From Labrys miyagiensis (lineage in GTDB: Bacteria; Pseudomonadota; Alphaproteobacteria; Rhizobiales; Labraceae), in the NCBI RefSeq assembly GCF_030160835.1, contig NZ_BSPC01000080.1:1-64000 (forward strand): a stretch of 64,000 bases of DNA. The letters are read 5' to 3'. Made by a program: the position numbers and the translations under genes. Below the pieces are notes generated by a model. The model searched no databases. It saw only the letters and a program-made list of their open reading frames with translations, and had not been told where the DNA came from. Shown piece after piece: positions 1-8,374 of this stretch (the first letter of the stretch is position 1; each line of letters begins with the position of its first letter).

Positions 1-48
1 CAAATCCCACACGCGCGCGAATCTCCTAAAATCGTGACTCAGTAGAAT

Positions 49-106
49 TCAGACCCGGCTCTTGGCAGCCTCGTTTCTATGAAGAGGCGGGTCTGAAGAA
101 CCCCCG
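49..106. repeat. degenerate REPIN-like inverted repeat, family A
   Basis: The right arm (87-106) carries GGCGGGTCTGAAGA and the left arm (49-58) carries the inverted half TTCAGACCCG. Both match the much better preserved copies at 16205-16279 and 58788-58857. The outer halves have decayed, so this looks like an old copy. It lies just downstream of gpt, which ends at 111 on the minus strand. Confidence 0.6.
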
Positions 107-110
107 AAGC

Positions 111-614
111 TCACCCTGCCGTGGTGTCCTGCGCGATCGGCGGCTGGAAGGCGAGGCCCATGTCCCAGGGGAAGTAGATCCAGGTGTCCTGGCTGACTTC
201 GGTGATGAAGGTATCGACCAGCGGGCGCCCGAGCGGCTTGGCATAGACTGTGGCGAAGTGCGCCTTCGGCAGGCGCTCGCGCACCACGCGGGCGGTGGAG
301 CCGGTGTCGACGAGATCGTCGACCACCAGGATGCCCTCGCCGCCGTTCTCGGCGAGCTTGTCGTCGATATCCTTGAGCACCATCAGGCCGCTCTGGGTCT
401 TGTAGTCGTGATAGGAGGCGATGCAAACCGTCTCGATCATGCGGATGCCGAGCTCGCGCGAGATGATCGCCGCCGGGACCAGGCCGCCGCGGGTGATGCA
501 GACGATGGCATTGAACGGGCCGCTGCCGGAGAGGCGCCAGGCGAGCGCGCGCGCGTCGCGGTGGAACTGATCCCAGGATACGGGAAATGCCTTGTCTGGC
601 TTGGGCGAGCTCAT
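111..614 (-). CDS. gpt: xanthine-guanine phosphoribosyltransferase
   Basis: This 167-residue protein is a type I phosphoribosyltransferase that salvages guanine and xanthine (and weakly hypoxanthine) to their 5'-monophosphates using PRPP. The PRPP-binding loop is clear at about residues 95-107 ([13 protein letters not shown]). The early TRGG segment (41-44) and the C-terminal WIYFPWD segment fit the Gpt family rather than Hpt, and the length is slightly above that of E. coli Gpt. The ATG at 614 follows an AAGGACC ribosome-binding site. It is probably cytosolic or loosely membrane-associated. The next gene upstream on the same strand is CinA-like, but a gap of about 100 bases makes co-transcription uncertain. 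Confidence 0.95.
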   Translation of the reverse strand: MSSPKPDKAFPVSWDQFHRDARALAWRLSGSGPFNAIVCITRGGLVPAAIISRELGIRMIETVCIASYHDYKTQSGLMVLKDIDDKLAENGGEGILVVDDLVDTGSTARVVRERLPKAHFATVYAKPLGRPLVDTFITEVSQDTWIYFPWDMGLAFQPPIAQDTTAG

Positions 615-720
615 GGTCCGGTCCTTATTCGCAGGTCGCTCTTCATAGCGGCGAAATCGGAGGGATCAAGCCCGGTTTTCGAGCATGCCACAAAGGAGGG
701 GTTCGACCGCGTGGCCGAGC

Positions 721-1479
721 TCAGCGCTTGATGCCGGCCACCATTGCTTCGACCTCAGCCTTCGCGGCGGCGACCTTGGCGGCGTCCTTGCCGCGGATCA
801 CCAGCTGTGTCTGGAAGCCGGCCGGGCCGAAGGAGGGATAGGAGCCGATCGAGACCTCGGGATGGGCCTCCGCGATGGCGGCGAGCGGAGCGGCGATGAT
901 GCCCTCGCCGATACCAGGTCCCGGCGAGACGCTGTCCGAAAGGGTCACCGCCCCGACCCGCATCTTCTTGATCGCATTGTCGAGCATGCGCTGCATGATG
1001 TTGGGCACGCCGGCCATGACGATGACGTTGCCGATCATGAAGCCAGGCGCCGCCGAAACCGGATTGAGCACAAGCTCGGCGCCATCGGGAATGCGGGCCA
1101 TGCGCAGGCGCGCCGGCGTCAGGTGCTCGGCGCCGCCATAATGCCTGGTCATGATCTCGACAGCCTGCGGGCTCACATCGATGCTGACACCGAAGGCCTT
1201 GGCGATGGAATCGGCAGTGATGTCGTCATGCGTCGGCCCGATGCCGCCGGTCGACAGCACATAGTCATAGTGGGAGCGCAGGGCGTTGACGGCCTCGACG
1301 ATGCGCTCCTCCACATCGGGCACCACCCGCACTTCCTTGACGTCGATACCGGCACCCGTGAGGAATTCGGCGATGTAGCCGATGTTCTTGTCCTTGGTGC
1401 GCCCCGACAGGATCTCGTCGCCGACGACAAGGATGGAGGCCGTTACCGCAGCGGAGGAAGCAGGCTCACGATTTTCCAT
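721..1479 (-). CDS. CinA-like molybdopterin-binding domain protein
   Basis: This 252-residue protein consists of the MoCF_biosynth (molybdopterin-binding) domain found at the N-terminus of CinA. The signature runs from VGDEILSGRTKDKN (about residues 19-32) to STGGIGPTHDDIT (about 75-87). The C-terminal pyridine-nucleotide amidase domain of full CinA is missing, which is common in alphaproteobacteria. Relatives are annotated as competence/damage-inducible protein A, but natural competence should not be inferred; a nucleotide or NAD-derivative pyrophosphatase role is plausible. The ATG has an AGGA site about eight bases upstream. It lies 50 bases downstream of mrp on the same strand, so the two may be co-transcribed. 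Confidence 0.88.
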   Translation of the reverse strand: MENREPASSAAVTASILVVGDEILSGRTKDKNIGYIAEFLTGAGIDVKEVRVVPDVEERIVEAVNALRSHYDYVLSTGGIGPTHDDITADSIAKAFGVSIDVSPQAVEIMTRHYGGAEHLTPARLRMARIPDGAELVLNPVSAAPGFMIGNVIVMAGVPNIMQRMLDNAIKKMRVGAVTLSDSVSPGPGIGEGIIAAPLAAIAEAHPEVSIGSYPSFGPAGFQTQLVIRGKDAAKVAAAKAEVEAMVAGIKR

Positions 1480-1529
1480 TGGGCATTCCTGAAGACTTTA
1501 GGCATTCCTGAAGACTTGGGGTTGCCCCC

Positions 1530-2660
1530 TCATTCGATGACAATACGCGGCGGCTGGCGCCGATCAACTCCCTCGCCCGATAAACGCGCCCAGACCTGCG
1601 CCGCCATCTGCCGATAGATGCCCGCCTCCTGGCTATCAGGCAGCGTGGCCACTATTGGCTTGCCGGCGTCCGAACGCTCGCGCACCTCCAGCGACAGCGG
1701 CAATTCGCCCAGGAACGGCACGCCGAGCTTCTCAGCCTCGCGCCTCGCGCCGCCATGGCCGAAGAGATGGCTGACATGGCCGCAATTGGGGCAGGAGAAG
1801 GTCGACATGTTCTCGACGATGCCAAGCAGAGGTACATTCACCTTCTGGAACATGCCGACGCCGCGGCGGGCATCGATGAGGGCGAGATCCTGCGGCGTCG
1901 AGACGATCACCGCCCCGGCCAGCGGCGTGTGCTGGGCCATGGTCAGCTGCGCATCGCCGGTACCGGGCGGCATGTCGACGACCATGACGTCGAGCTCGCC
2001 CCACACCACCTCGCGCAGGAGCTGGGTTAGCGCGGACATCACCATCGGCCCGCGCCAGATCATCGGAGTCTCCTCGTCGACAAGGAAGCCGATCGACATC
2101 ACCTTCACGCCATAGGCTTCGAGCGGAACGATTTTCTTGTCCGGCGTCTGCTCCGGTTTGGCCGACAGGCCGAAGAGTTTTGGAATGGACGGTCCGAAAA
2201 TATCGGCGTCGAGCAGACCGATCCTAAGCCCCTGCGCGGCCAGCGCAATGGCGAGGTTGCAGGCAGTCGTAGACTTGCCGACGCCGCCCTTGCCGGATGC
2301 CACCGCGATCACACGATGGATGCCGGGCAAGCCCACGGGACGCCCCTGCGGCGCATTATGCGCCGCCGTCTGCGCCCTAGGTCCCGGTGCTCCTTGCCGC
2401 GCTTCTCCTACCGGCCGCTCGGCGGTGAGGCCGACGAGCACACTGGTCACCCCCGGCAGCCCGCGCACGGCATTCTCCGCCGCCGCCCGCACCGGCTCCA
2501 TGGCGCGCGCCTCGGTGGGATCGATAGCGATGGCGAACATCACCTTGGAGCCGTCGATGCGGATCTCGGTCAGGCGACCCGACGCCGTCAGGGATTGGCC
2601 GCTTGCCGGCAGTTTGACGAGTTCGAGGGCGCGTTGGACATCGGCGGGCGTCAGGGGCAC
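1530..2660 (-). CDS. mrp: Mrp/NBP35-family iron-sulfur cluster carrier ATPase
   Basis: This is a cytosolic P-loop ATPase of the Mrp/ApbC family that binds and transfers 4Fe-4S clusters to apoproteins. It has an N-terminal MIP18-like (DUF59) domain (about residues 3-80), a deviant Walker A GKGGVGKS at about 123-130, and a CPNC cluster-binding motif in the last third. I chose the GTG at 2660 because GGTGAGGA lies just upstream and because the protein then starts directly at the conserved VPLTPADVQRAL segment. The frame stays open to a TTG at 2774, which would add 38 residues unlike the family. The predicted product has 376 residues. The start is moderately sure and the function firm. Confidence 0.92.
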   Translation of the reverse strand: MPLTPADVQRALELVKLPASGQSLTASGRLTEIRIDGSKVMFAIAIDPTEARAMEPVRAAAENAVRGLPGVTSVLVGLTAERPVGEARQGAPGPRAQTAAHNAPQGRPVGLPGIHRVIAVASGKGGVGKSTTACNLAIALAAQGLRIGLLDADIFGPSIPKLFGLSAKPEQTPDKKIVPLEAYGVKVMSIGFLVDEETPMIWRGPMVMSALTQLLREVVWGELDVMVVDMPPGTGDAQLTMAQHTPLAGAVIVSTPQDLALIDARRGVGMFQKVNVPLLGIVENMSTFSCPNCGHVSHLFGHGGARREAEKLGVPFLGELPLSLEVRERSDAGKPIVATLPDSQEAGIYRQMAAQVWARLSGEGVDRRQPPRIVIE

Positions 2661-3016
2661 GAGGGAATCCTCACCAGGAAGGGAAGCTACAGCTGCGGAA
2701 TCAGCGCGCAGCCGTCTGTCAGAATTGGTAAGCGCCTTAGCACCAATCAACCGCGGCGGGCAGCTGATCTGCAATAATTATGCCTCATAGCGATGTTAGC
2801 GGCGCTCGCTTCGCAAGGGCTCGATACGAGTTCTCATCGTCAAATTCGCCCTCCCGGCCCGGCAATGTCCGCGTTTTAAGGGTGCGACCCCGATCTTCCT
2901 TGACGCTATGTCCATTCGGCAGGACATTCCGCCACAAAATGGGGTATCGGCTGGGCGATCGAATCATGCGGGAGGCGCCTTACGGCCTGCCGCGTCCGTG
3001 ACCACAGGAGTAAGAG
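2661..3016. promoter_or_regulatory. divergent intergenic region with a candidate promoter and inverted repeat
   Basis: This gap separates mrp (minus) from the 2OG-Fe(II) oxygenase (plus). TTGACG at 2900-2905 and GACATT at 2923-2928, 17 bases apart, form a plausible rightward promoter. An inverted repeat ATGTCC (2908-2913) / GGACAT (2922-2927) lies across the spacer and could be an operator. No gene is seen here. The promoter call is inference only. Confidence 0.35.
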
Positions 3017-3643
3017 ATGACCAGCGTCATCAATCTGGACGTCGTCAAGAATGCTGAAATCCACCAGCAGCCCTATCGTTATATCGTGGGCGATGCCTTC
3101 CTCAAGGAGGACAAGATCCCGAAGCTGCGCGAGGAATTCCCGCCCATCGACAAGCCGGGCTACCTCACGGTCGACGAGGTGATGATCAAGGGCACCTTCA
3201 AGCAGCTGATCGAGGACCTCGAAAGCGACGAGATGGCCGACGCCCTCTCCGCCAAGCTCGACCTCAACCTGACGCCGCTGCCGCGCCTGACCACGATCCG
3301 CCGCCTGTCGCAGTTGAAGGATGGCCGCATCCATACCGACAGCGAAAGCAAGCTCGCCACCTTCCTCGTCTATATGAACGACAGCTGGAATGCGAGCGCC
3401 GACGGCCGCCTGCGCGTGCTCAACGGCCCGGAGGACTTCGACGACATGACGGCCGAGATCTCCCCCGTGATGGGCTCATGCTTCGGCTTCCGCCGCGCCG
3501 ACAATTCCTGGCACGGCCACAAGCCCTTCGCCGGCGAACGCCGCGTGGTGCAGATCACCTGGCTGAAGGACGCCTCCGAACTCGAGCGCAAGAAGAAGCG
3601 CAACGGCATGGCCCAGTTCTTCAAGGGTATCTTCGGGCGCTGA
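3017..3643 (+). CDS. 2-oxoglutarate/Fe(II)-dependent dioxygenase family protein
   Basis: This 208-residue protein has the jelly-roll dioxygenase signature: the Fe(II)-binding HxD motif at His106-Thr107-Asp108 (GRIHTD), a distal His at 166 or 168 (SWHGHKPF), and the 2-oxoglutarate-binding Arg at about 175 (GERRVVQITW). The last twenty residues are basic and hydrophobic (KKKRNGMAQFFKGIFGR), suggesting membrane or nucleic-acid contact. The ATG follows CAGGAG at close to ideal spacing. The substrate cannot be told; small PKHD-like relatives are mostly uncharacterised or occur in sugar and secondary-metabolite clusters. It is transcribed alone and converges on the DUF1772 gene across a hairpin repeat. 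Confidence 0.8.
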   Translation: MTSVINLDVVKNAEIHQQPYRYIVGDAFLKEDKIPKLREEFPPIDKPGYLTVDEVMIKGTFKQLIEDLESDEMADALSAKLDLNLTPLPRLTTIRRLSQLKDGRIHTDSESKLATFLVYMNDSWNASADGRLRVLNGPEDFDDMTAEISPVMGSCFGFRRADNSWHGHKPFAGERRVVQITWLKDASELERKKKRNGMAQFFKGIFGR

Positions 3644-3650
3644 GAGTGGT

Positions 3651-3720
3651 GTGCCGACGAAAAAGATCGGCACCCCTTCCCGAGATGCTACCGCCTTCGT
3701 GCCGATCGGGAGATCGGCAC
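3651..3720. repeat. paired hairpin repeat between convergent genes (family E)
   Basis: Two palindromic units lie here: GTGCCGA/TCGGCAC (3651-3657 and 3667-3673) and a perfect 9-base stem GTGCCGATC/GATCGGCAC with a 4-base loop (3699-3720). They sit between two convergent genes and could end transcription in both directions, although neither is followed by a T run. The two-hairpin layout resembles the other REPIN-like elements of the window, but the sequence is a different family. Confidence 0.6.
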
Positions 3721-3722
3721 CC

Positions 3723-4217
3723 CTACACCGCTGCACGCCGGATCAGCGCCAGCACGAACAGCGCCAGGGAAAGGGCCGGCGCCACCGTCCTTACATGGTT
3801 CCAGGCCGTCCACTCCGTCAGGTAGCGCGACCAAAAGCTGGCGGCCTCGGCCGTGTCGGCTTGCATGGTCGCGAGCGTATCATTGAGCGGCACGTTGAAG
3901 ACCATGGTGACGCCGATGCAGGCCACCAGATAGATCAGGCACCCGGCCAGCAGGAGCTTGCCGCTGAGATCGCCCCACCACATCCAGGCGCCGGCGAGCA
4001 GGACTAGGCAAAGCGCGCCTGTGCCCATGAAGGCGGTCATGAAGCTGGGATTGATCACCACCACACTGATCGACTGCATGGCGCTGATGCCGCTCGGCGC
4101 CGGGATACGCCCCAGGGCCGGCATCACGAAGGACGAGAAGGCGAAGAACACGCCGGCCACCAGGCCGCAGCCCACCGCCGCGATGAAGATCAGGACTTCC
4201 AGGCTGCGCTCAAGCAT
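3723..4217 (-). CDS. DUF1772-family (anthrone oxygenase-like) membrane protein
   Basis: This 164-residue integral membrane protein has four predicted hydrophobic segments, near residues 5-30, 55-75, 85-105 and 140-160. The layout and the NPSFM and NVPLNDTLA segments fit DUF1772/anthrone oxygenase-like proteins of unknown activity. I chose the ATG at 4217 (MLERSLEVLIF) because it starts right at the first membrane helix and overlaps the upstream NmrA-like gene by eight bases, typical of translational coupling. The frame is open much further upstream, but that part is antisense-like noise. It probably acts with the NmrA-like oxidoreductase under the divergent TetR regulator. Confidence 0.8.
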   Translation of the reverse strand: MLERSLEVLIFIAAVGCGLVAGVFFAFSSFVMPALGRIPAPSGISAMQSISVVVINPSFMTAFMGTGALCLVLLAGAWMWWGDLSGKLLLAGCLIYLVACIGVTMVFNVPLNDTLATMQADTAEAASFWSRYLTEWTAWNHVRTVAPALSLALFVLALIRRAAV

Positions 4218-5058
4218 GGTTGCCTCCCCAGATGCCCGTGGCTGCGACATCGGCGACATAGGCTGCGAAGTCGCGCGGAGGTCGGCCGAGAGCCCTCCGC
4301 ACGCCATCGGCCAGCGGTGTGTTGCGTCCATCCAGCACAGTGGTGAAGAGATAGAGGACGAGATCGACGTAAGGGGCCGGCATCTGCATACGCTGGAGTT
4401 CGGCCCTGTAGGCCTCCACCGGCACGCTTGCATAGGCGATGGGCCGGCCGGTTGCGGCGGCAATCGCCGCAATGGCCTCAGCGAAGGTCAGCGCCCGCGG
4501 GCCGGTGATCTCGTAGCGCTGGCGGGCATGGCGCGGATCGTTGAAGGCGGCGACGGCGATCTGCGCGATGTCCCTGGTGTCGACGAACGGCTCCGGCGCA
4601 AGGCCGGCTGGGAGTGCGACCTCCCCTGCCCTGATATCGTCAAGCAGGAAGGCCTCGCTGAAATTCTGGAAGAACCAGCTGCAGCGCAGGATCGTCCAGT
4701 CGATCGCCAGATCCTGCAGCACGGCCTCGGCCTCCTCCGCCTCCGCTTCACCCCGCCCCGAGAGCAGCACGATCTTGGCGATGCCGGCGGCGATCGCCTG
4801 GCGGAAGAAGGCGCGTATGGTCTCGACGGCGCCGGGCACGGCAATGTCGGGCTGATAGGCGACGTATACGGCCGACATATCCGCCAGCGCGGCGCCCCAG
4901 CTCTCCGGCCGCTCCCAGTCGAAATGCGGCTCGGCATGACGCGAACCGATGCGGACGTCGCGCCCAGCCTTGACCAGCCCTTCCGCAACCAGCCGGCCCG
5001 TCTTGCCCGTGCCGCCCAGCACGAGAATCGAACCGTTGCCATAAGGATTGTTTGCCAT
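4210..5058 (-). CDS. NmrA-like NAD(P)-binding oxidoreductase/sensor
   Basis: This 282-residue protein has an N-terminal Rossmann motif GGTGKTGR (about residues 15-22) and the overall plan of atypical short-chain dehydrogenases of the NmrA/quinone-reductase (QOR2, azoreductase-like) type. The catalytic YxxxK of classical SDRs is not evident, so it may bind NAD(P) as a sensor or reduce quinones. It overlaps the DUF1772 gene downstream by eight bases and is divergent from a TetR gene 69 bases away with palindromic half-sites between, which suggests that the pair is induced by a small hydrophobic ligand sensed by the TetR protein. Confidence 0.85.
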   Translation of the reverse strand: MANNPYGNGSILVLGGTGKTGRLVAEGLVKAGRDVRIGSRHAEPHFDWERPESWGAALADMSAVYVAYQPDIAVPGAVETIRAFFRQAIAAGIAKIVLLSGRGEAEAEEAEAVLQDLAIDWTILRCSWFFQNFSEAFLLDDIRAGEVALPAGLAPEPFVDTRDIAQIAVAAFNDPRHARQRYEITGPRALTFAEAIAAIAAATGRPIAYASVPVEAYRAELQRMQMPAPYVDLVLYLFTTVLDGRNTPLADGVRRALGRPPRDFAAYVADVAATGIWGGNHA

Positions 5059-5090
5059 TTCCAGCTCCCTTGGTTAAATATGAATAACCC

Positions 5091-5123
5091 TCACATTTAT
5101 ACAATGTGATAAACACTCACATT
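5091..5123. promoter_or_regulatory. candidate TetR operator, three half-sites
   Basis: Two overlapping inverted repeats share a middle arm: TCACATT (5091-5097) with AATGTGA (5103-5109), and that AATGTGA with TCACATT (5117-5123). The palindrome TCACATTTATACAATGTGA spans 5091-5109. They lie between the divergent NmrA-like and TetR genes, with the last arm only four bases before the TetR start, as expected for autorepression. Identification as the TetR site is inference from position and symmetry. Confidence 0.65.
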
Positions 5124-5127
5124 TACG

Positions 5128-5802
5128 ATGTCAAGCATGGCCATCGCTCGCACGCCTCCTTCCCGCAAGCCCTCGATTTCCCGCGATGCTCCGGCGGAGG
5201 CCTCCCTGCCCCGCCGCGCGCCGGTGCAGCAGCGCAGTCGCGAGCGCATGGACAAGATCCTCGCCGTTGCCTCGGCACTGATCGGCAGCAAGGGCAGCGA
5301 TCAGTTGAAGATGGGGGAAGTCGCCGAGCAGGCCGGCATTTCGATCGGCTCGCTCTATCAATATTTTCCCGACAAGAGCGCGATCATCCGCAGCCTCGCC
5401 GAGCGTTACAGCCTGGAAAGCCGGCGCTGCATCGAGGAAGCCCTGCTCCCGGTGACCTCGCTCGCCGGGCTAGAGGCGGCCTACGGCTCCCTGATCGACG
5501 TCTACTACGCCCTGTTCAAGGCCGAACCGGTGATGCGGGATATCTGGTCGGGCATGCAGGCCGACAAGCAGCTTATGGCACTGGAACTCGCCGAGAGCCG
5601 CCTCTGCGGTCTGATGCTGGCACAGGCGATGGCGCGAGCGCATGACGGGAAGGATCCCGCGATCTACGCTGCCAGGGCCTTCATGATCTGGCAGCTCGGA
5701 GAGGCCGCGATGCGGCTGGCGATCTCGGTCGACGAGAAGGAAGGCGACGCCATCGTTTTGGCCTTCCGGCAGATGACGCTGCGTGAGATACTCACGCCCT
5801 GA
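5128..5802 (+). CDS. TetR/AcrR family transcriptional regulator
   Basis: This 224-residue repressor has a long basic N-terminal tail, then a TetR helix-turn-helix at about residues 45-90 (MGEVAEQAGISIGSLYQYF, with the typical YxYFxxK end), then an all-helical ligand domain. The ligand is not predictable from the sequence. It is divergent from the NmrA-like/DUF1772 pair, and the spacer holds palindromic half-sites that it probably binds. There are two in-frame ATGs, at 5128 and 5137; the first is used here, but ribosome-binding sites are poor for both because the operator occupies that space. Confidence 0.88.
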   Translation: MSSMAIARTPPSRKPSISRDAPAEASLPRRAPVQQRSRERMDKILAVASALIGSKGSDQLKMGEVAEQAGISIGSLYQYFPDKSAIIRSLAERYSLESRRCIEEALLPVTSLAGLEAAYGSLIDVYYALFKAEPVMRDIWSGMQADKQLMALELAESRLCGLMLAQAMARAHDGKDPAIYAARAFMIWQLGEAAMRLAISVDEKEGDAIVLAFRQMTLREILTP

Positions 5803-5913
5803 TCACGGTCGCCCACGTATGAGCCGCGTGGCAGTCATGCAAAATTCAAAATTCTCTTTCCTGCCGGCGTACCCAAATGGCATAAGTACACAAAGAGATA
5901 TCCAGGACCTTTC

Positions 5914-6744
5914 ATGAGCTTTATCGACGCAGAACTGTCCCCCCAACGCAAGAACGGCCAGATCAAGATCCACGGCCCGGAGGCGTTTGCCGGTATGCGC
6001 ACCGCGGGCCAGCTCGCGGCGGAGGGGCTGGACCTGATGGTCGACGCCGTCCAGCCGGGCGTGACCACCAACAAACTCGACAGGATGCTGTTCGAGTTCG
6101 CCATGGACAACAATGCCTATCCGGCCACGCTCTATTACCGCGGCTATCCGAAATCGAGCTGCATCTCGCTCAACCACGTCGTCTGCCACGGCATACCGGA
6201 CGACAAGCCGCTGCAGGAAGGCGCCATCCTCAATATCGACTACACGGTGGTCTTGAATGGCTGGCATGGCGATTCCAGCCGCATGTATGCGTCCGGCGAA
6301 ATTCCGCGCCGGGCCGAGCGCCTGATGGAGGTGACCTATGAGGCGATGATGCGCGGCATCAACGCCATCAAGCCCGGCGCCACCACTGGCGATATCGGCT
6401 ATGCCATCCAGAGCTTCGCCGAGGCCGAGCGCTGCTCGGTGGTGCGCGATTTCTGCGGCCATGGCCTCGGCCGCCTGTTCCACGACGAGCCAAACATCCT
6501 GCATTACGGCCGCCGCGGCGAGGGTGTGGTGCTGAAGCCCGGCATGTTCTTCACGGTGGAGCCGATGATCAATCTCGGCAGGCCCGATGTGAAGGTGCTC
6601 AATGATGGCTGGACGGCCGTGACGCGCGACCGCTCGCTCTCGGCCCAGTTCGAGCACAGCGTCGGCGTCACCGAGACGGGCGTGGAGATCTTCACGCTCT
6701 CGCCGGCCAAATATGACCAGCCGCCCTATGCCAAAGTGGCCTGA
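5914..6744 (+). CDS. map: type I methionine aminopeptidase
   Basis: This 276-residue cytosolic metalloprotease removes the initiator Met from nascent proteins. The five metal ligands of the pita-bread fold are visible: Asp in NIDYTV, Asp in HGDSS, His in CGHGLGRLFHDEP, Glu in FTVEPM and Glu in AQFEHS. It lacks the N-terminal zinc-finger extension of eukaryotic type I enzymes. The ATG follows CCAGGACC. The next gene, radC, starts 15 bases after the stop, so the two probably share a transcript. Confidence 0.97.
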   Translation: MSFIDAELSPQRKNGQIKIHGPEAFAGMRTAGQLAAEGLDLMVDAVQPGVTTNKLDRMLFEFAMDNNAYPATLYYRGYPKSSCISLNHVVCHGIPDDKPLQEGAILNIDYTVVLNGWHGDSSRMYASGEIPRRAERLMEVTYEAMMRGINAIKPGATTGDIGYAIQSFAEAERCSVVRDFCGHGLGRLFHDEPNILHYGRRGEGVVLKPGMFFTVEPMINLGRPDVKVLNDGWTAVTRDRSLSAQFEHSVGVTETGVEIFTLSPAKYDQPPYAKVA

Positions 6745-6759
6745 TTCCGAGTGGTTTGA

Positions 6760-7515
6760 ATGAAGAAGGGGCGCTCGACGTCTCCAGCCCTCCTTCTGGA
6801 ATTGGGCGAGGCTTCCGTTGCACGGGCCATCGAGGGGCCCGAGTCCGAGCCGCATTATCACGGCCATCGCGAGAGACTTCGTGAGCGCTTCGCCGAATCC
6901 GGCGGCAGGCTGCCGGATTATGAACTCCTGGAGCTGCTGCTGTTCCGCTCTATCCCCCGCCGCGATGTCAAGCCGCTGGCCAAGGCGCTGATCGCCCGCT
7001 TCGGCTCGCTGGCCGAAGTGCTCGGTGCCCCGATCGCGCGGCTGAAAGAGGTGGAAGGCGTCAGTGACGGGGTGGCGGGCGATCTCAAGATCATCGAGGC
7101 CGCCGGCCATCGCCTCGCCCGGGGCGACGTCGCCAAGCGGCCGGTGTTCTCGACTTCATCCGCATTGATCGACTATTGCCGCTCCAGCATGGCCTTCGCC
7201 GAGCGCGAGAACTTCCGCATCCTCTTCCTCGACATCAAGAACGGCCTGATCGCCGACGAGGTGCAGCAGACGGGCACGATCAATCATACGCCCGTATACC
7301 CGCGCGAGGTGATCAAGCGTGCGCTGGAACTCTCGGCCACCGCCCTCATCCTCGTCCACAACCACCCTTCCGGCGATCCCTCCCCCTCCAGCGCCGATGT
7401 GAGCATGACGCGTACCATCGCCGACATCGCCCGCCCGCTTGGCATCTTGCTGCACGACCACCTCATCATCGGTCGCGACGGCCATGTGAGTTTGAAGACG
7501 ATGGGGCTAATGTGA
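6760..7515 (+). CDS. radC: RadC/JAB-domain protein
   Basis: This 251-residue protein has an N-terminal helix-hairpin-helix-like region (UPF0758, about residues 35-115) and a C-terminal JAB metalloprotease-like domain with the motif [14 protein letters not shown] (HxHx10D) and the conserved [15 protein letters not shown] segment. Despite its name the family has no proven role in recombinational repair, and its activity is unknown. The N-terminus of about 30 residues is poorly conserved and the ATG lacks a strong ribosome-binding site, so the true start could be slightly downstream. It follows map closely and converges on the ribitol dehydrogenase gene. Confidence 0.92.
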   Translation: MKKGRSTSPALLLELGEASVARAIEGPESEPHYHGHRERLRERFAESGGRLPDYELLELLLFRSIPRRDVKPLAKALIARFGSLAEVLGAPIARLKEVEGVSDGVAGDLKIIEAAGHRLARGDVAKRPVFSTSSALIDYCRSSMAFAERENFRILFLDIKNGLIADEVQQTGTINHTPVYPREVIKRALELSATALILVHNHPSGDPSPSSADVSMTRTIADIARPLGILLHDHLIIGRDGHVSLKTMGLM

Positions 7516-7614
7516 GGGGTTCGGGGTGTTGGCAAGGCCTGCTAAGGCCAAGGGCCGAGCAACGAGATACTTTATAGGCGGAGGAGAAAGCCGAGCCTGG
7601 AGCCGCCTCCCCGC

Positions 7615-8343
7615 TCAGATGTCGAGGCTCTGCGGCAGGATCACCATATCGCGGATGGTGATATTGCGGGGGCGCGTCAGCATATAGAGCACGGCGTCGG
7701 CGACTTCCCTGGGTTCCATCAAGCTGCCGGCGGCCAAGGCTTCATCGAGCTTGGCCTGGGGCCAGTCCTTGAGCAGCGCGGTGACGACCGGGCCGGGCTG
7801 GACCGCGCCAACGCGGATGCCATACTTGGCGACCTGCCGCCGGACGGTGTGGACGAAGGCCTGAATCGCGTGTTTGGAGGCGGTATAGATCGGTTCCCAC
7901 AGGACGGGGATCATGCCGGCGACCGAGCTGGTGATGATGATGTCGCCGCTCTTGCGGTCCGCCATATGGGGCAGCACCGCATGCACGGTGCGGAACACGG
8001 CATTGATGTTGAGATCAAGCATGCGGTCCCAGGCATCGGGATCCCCCTCCAGCACCTCGCCGCCGATATAGGCGCCGGCATTGGCGTGGAAGATGTCGAG
8101 CTGGCCGGTCTTGCCCAGGATGGACGGCATCATGGTGGCCACGCTTTTGGGATCGGTGAGATCGATCACGAGAGGAATGGCTTTCGGCCCGAGTTCCACG
8201 CAGAGGTTTTTCAGTATGTCTTCCGCCCGGTCGATCAACACCACCTGGGCGCCCGCGTTAAGGAGATATTTCGTGCATTCGAGGCCGATGCCGGACGCGG
8301 CGCCGGTGATGGCGGCGACCTTGCCGGTAAGCTCCTGATTCAT
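7615..8343 (-). CDS. rbtD: ribitol 2-dehydrogenase (short-chain dehydrogenase)
   Basis: This 242-residue SDR enzyme is expected to oxidise ribitol to D-ribulose with NAD+. The cofactor motif TGAASGIG is at residues 13-20, NAG at 88-90, Asn114, catalytic Ser at 139/140, and Tyr153-x3-Lys157 (YTASK). Long stretches ([38 protein letters not shown]) agree closely with my memory of Klebsiella ribitol dehydrogenase, so the substrate call is better supported than for a generic SDR. I chose the ATG at 8343, preceded by AGGA; an earlier in-frame start adds a non-conserved tail. It is the last gene of the AraC-controlled sugar operon, 31 bases after the permease. Confidence 0.85.
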   Translation of the reverse strand: MNQELTGKVAAITGAASGIGLECTKYLLNAGAQVVLIDRAEDILKNLCVELGPKAIPLVIDLTDPKSVATMMPSILGKTGQLDIFHANAGAYIGGEVLEGDPDAWDRMLDLNINAVFRTVHAVLPHMADRKSGDIIITSSVAGMIPVLWEPIYTASKHAIQAFVHTVRRQVAKYGIRVGAVQPGPVVTALLKDWPQAKLDEALAAGSLMEPREVADAVLYMLTRPRNITIRDMVILPQSLDI

Positions 8344-8374
8344 TTTAAAAAATTCCTGTTTCCGAAAGGTTGGT

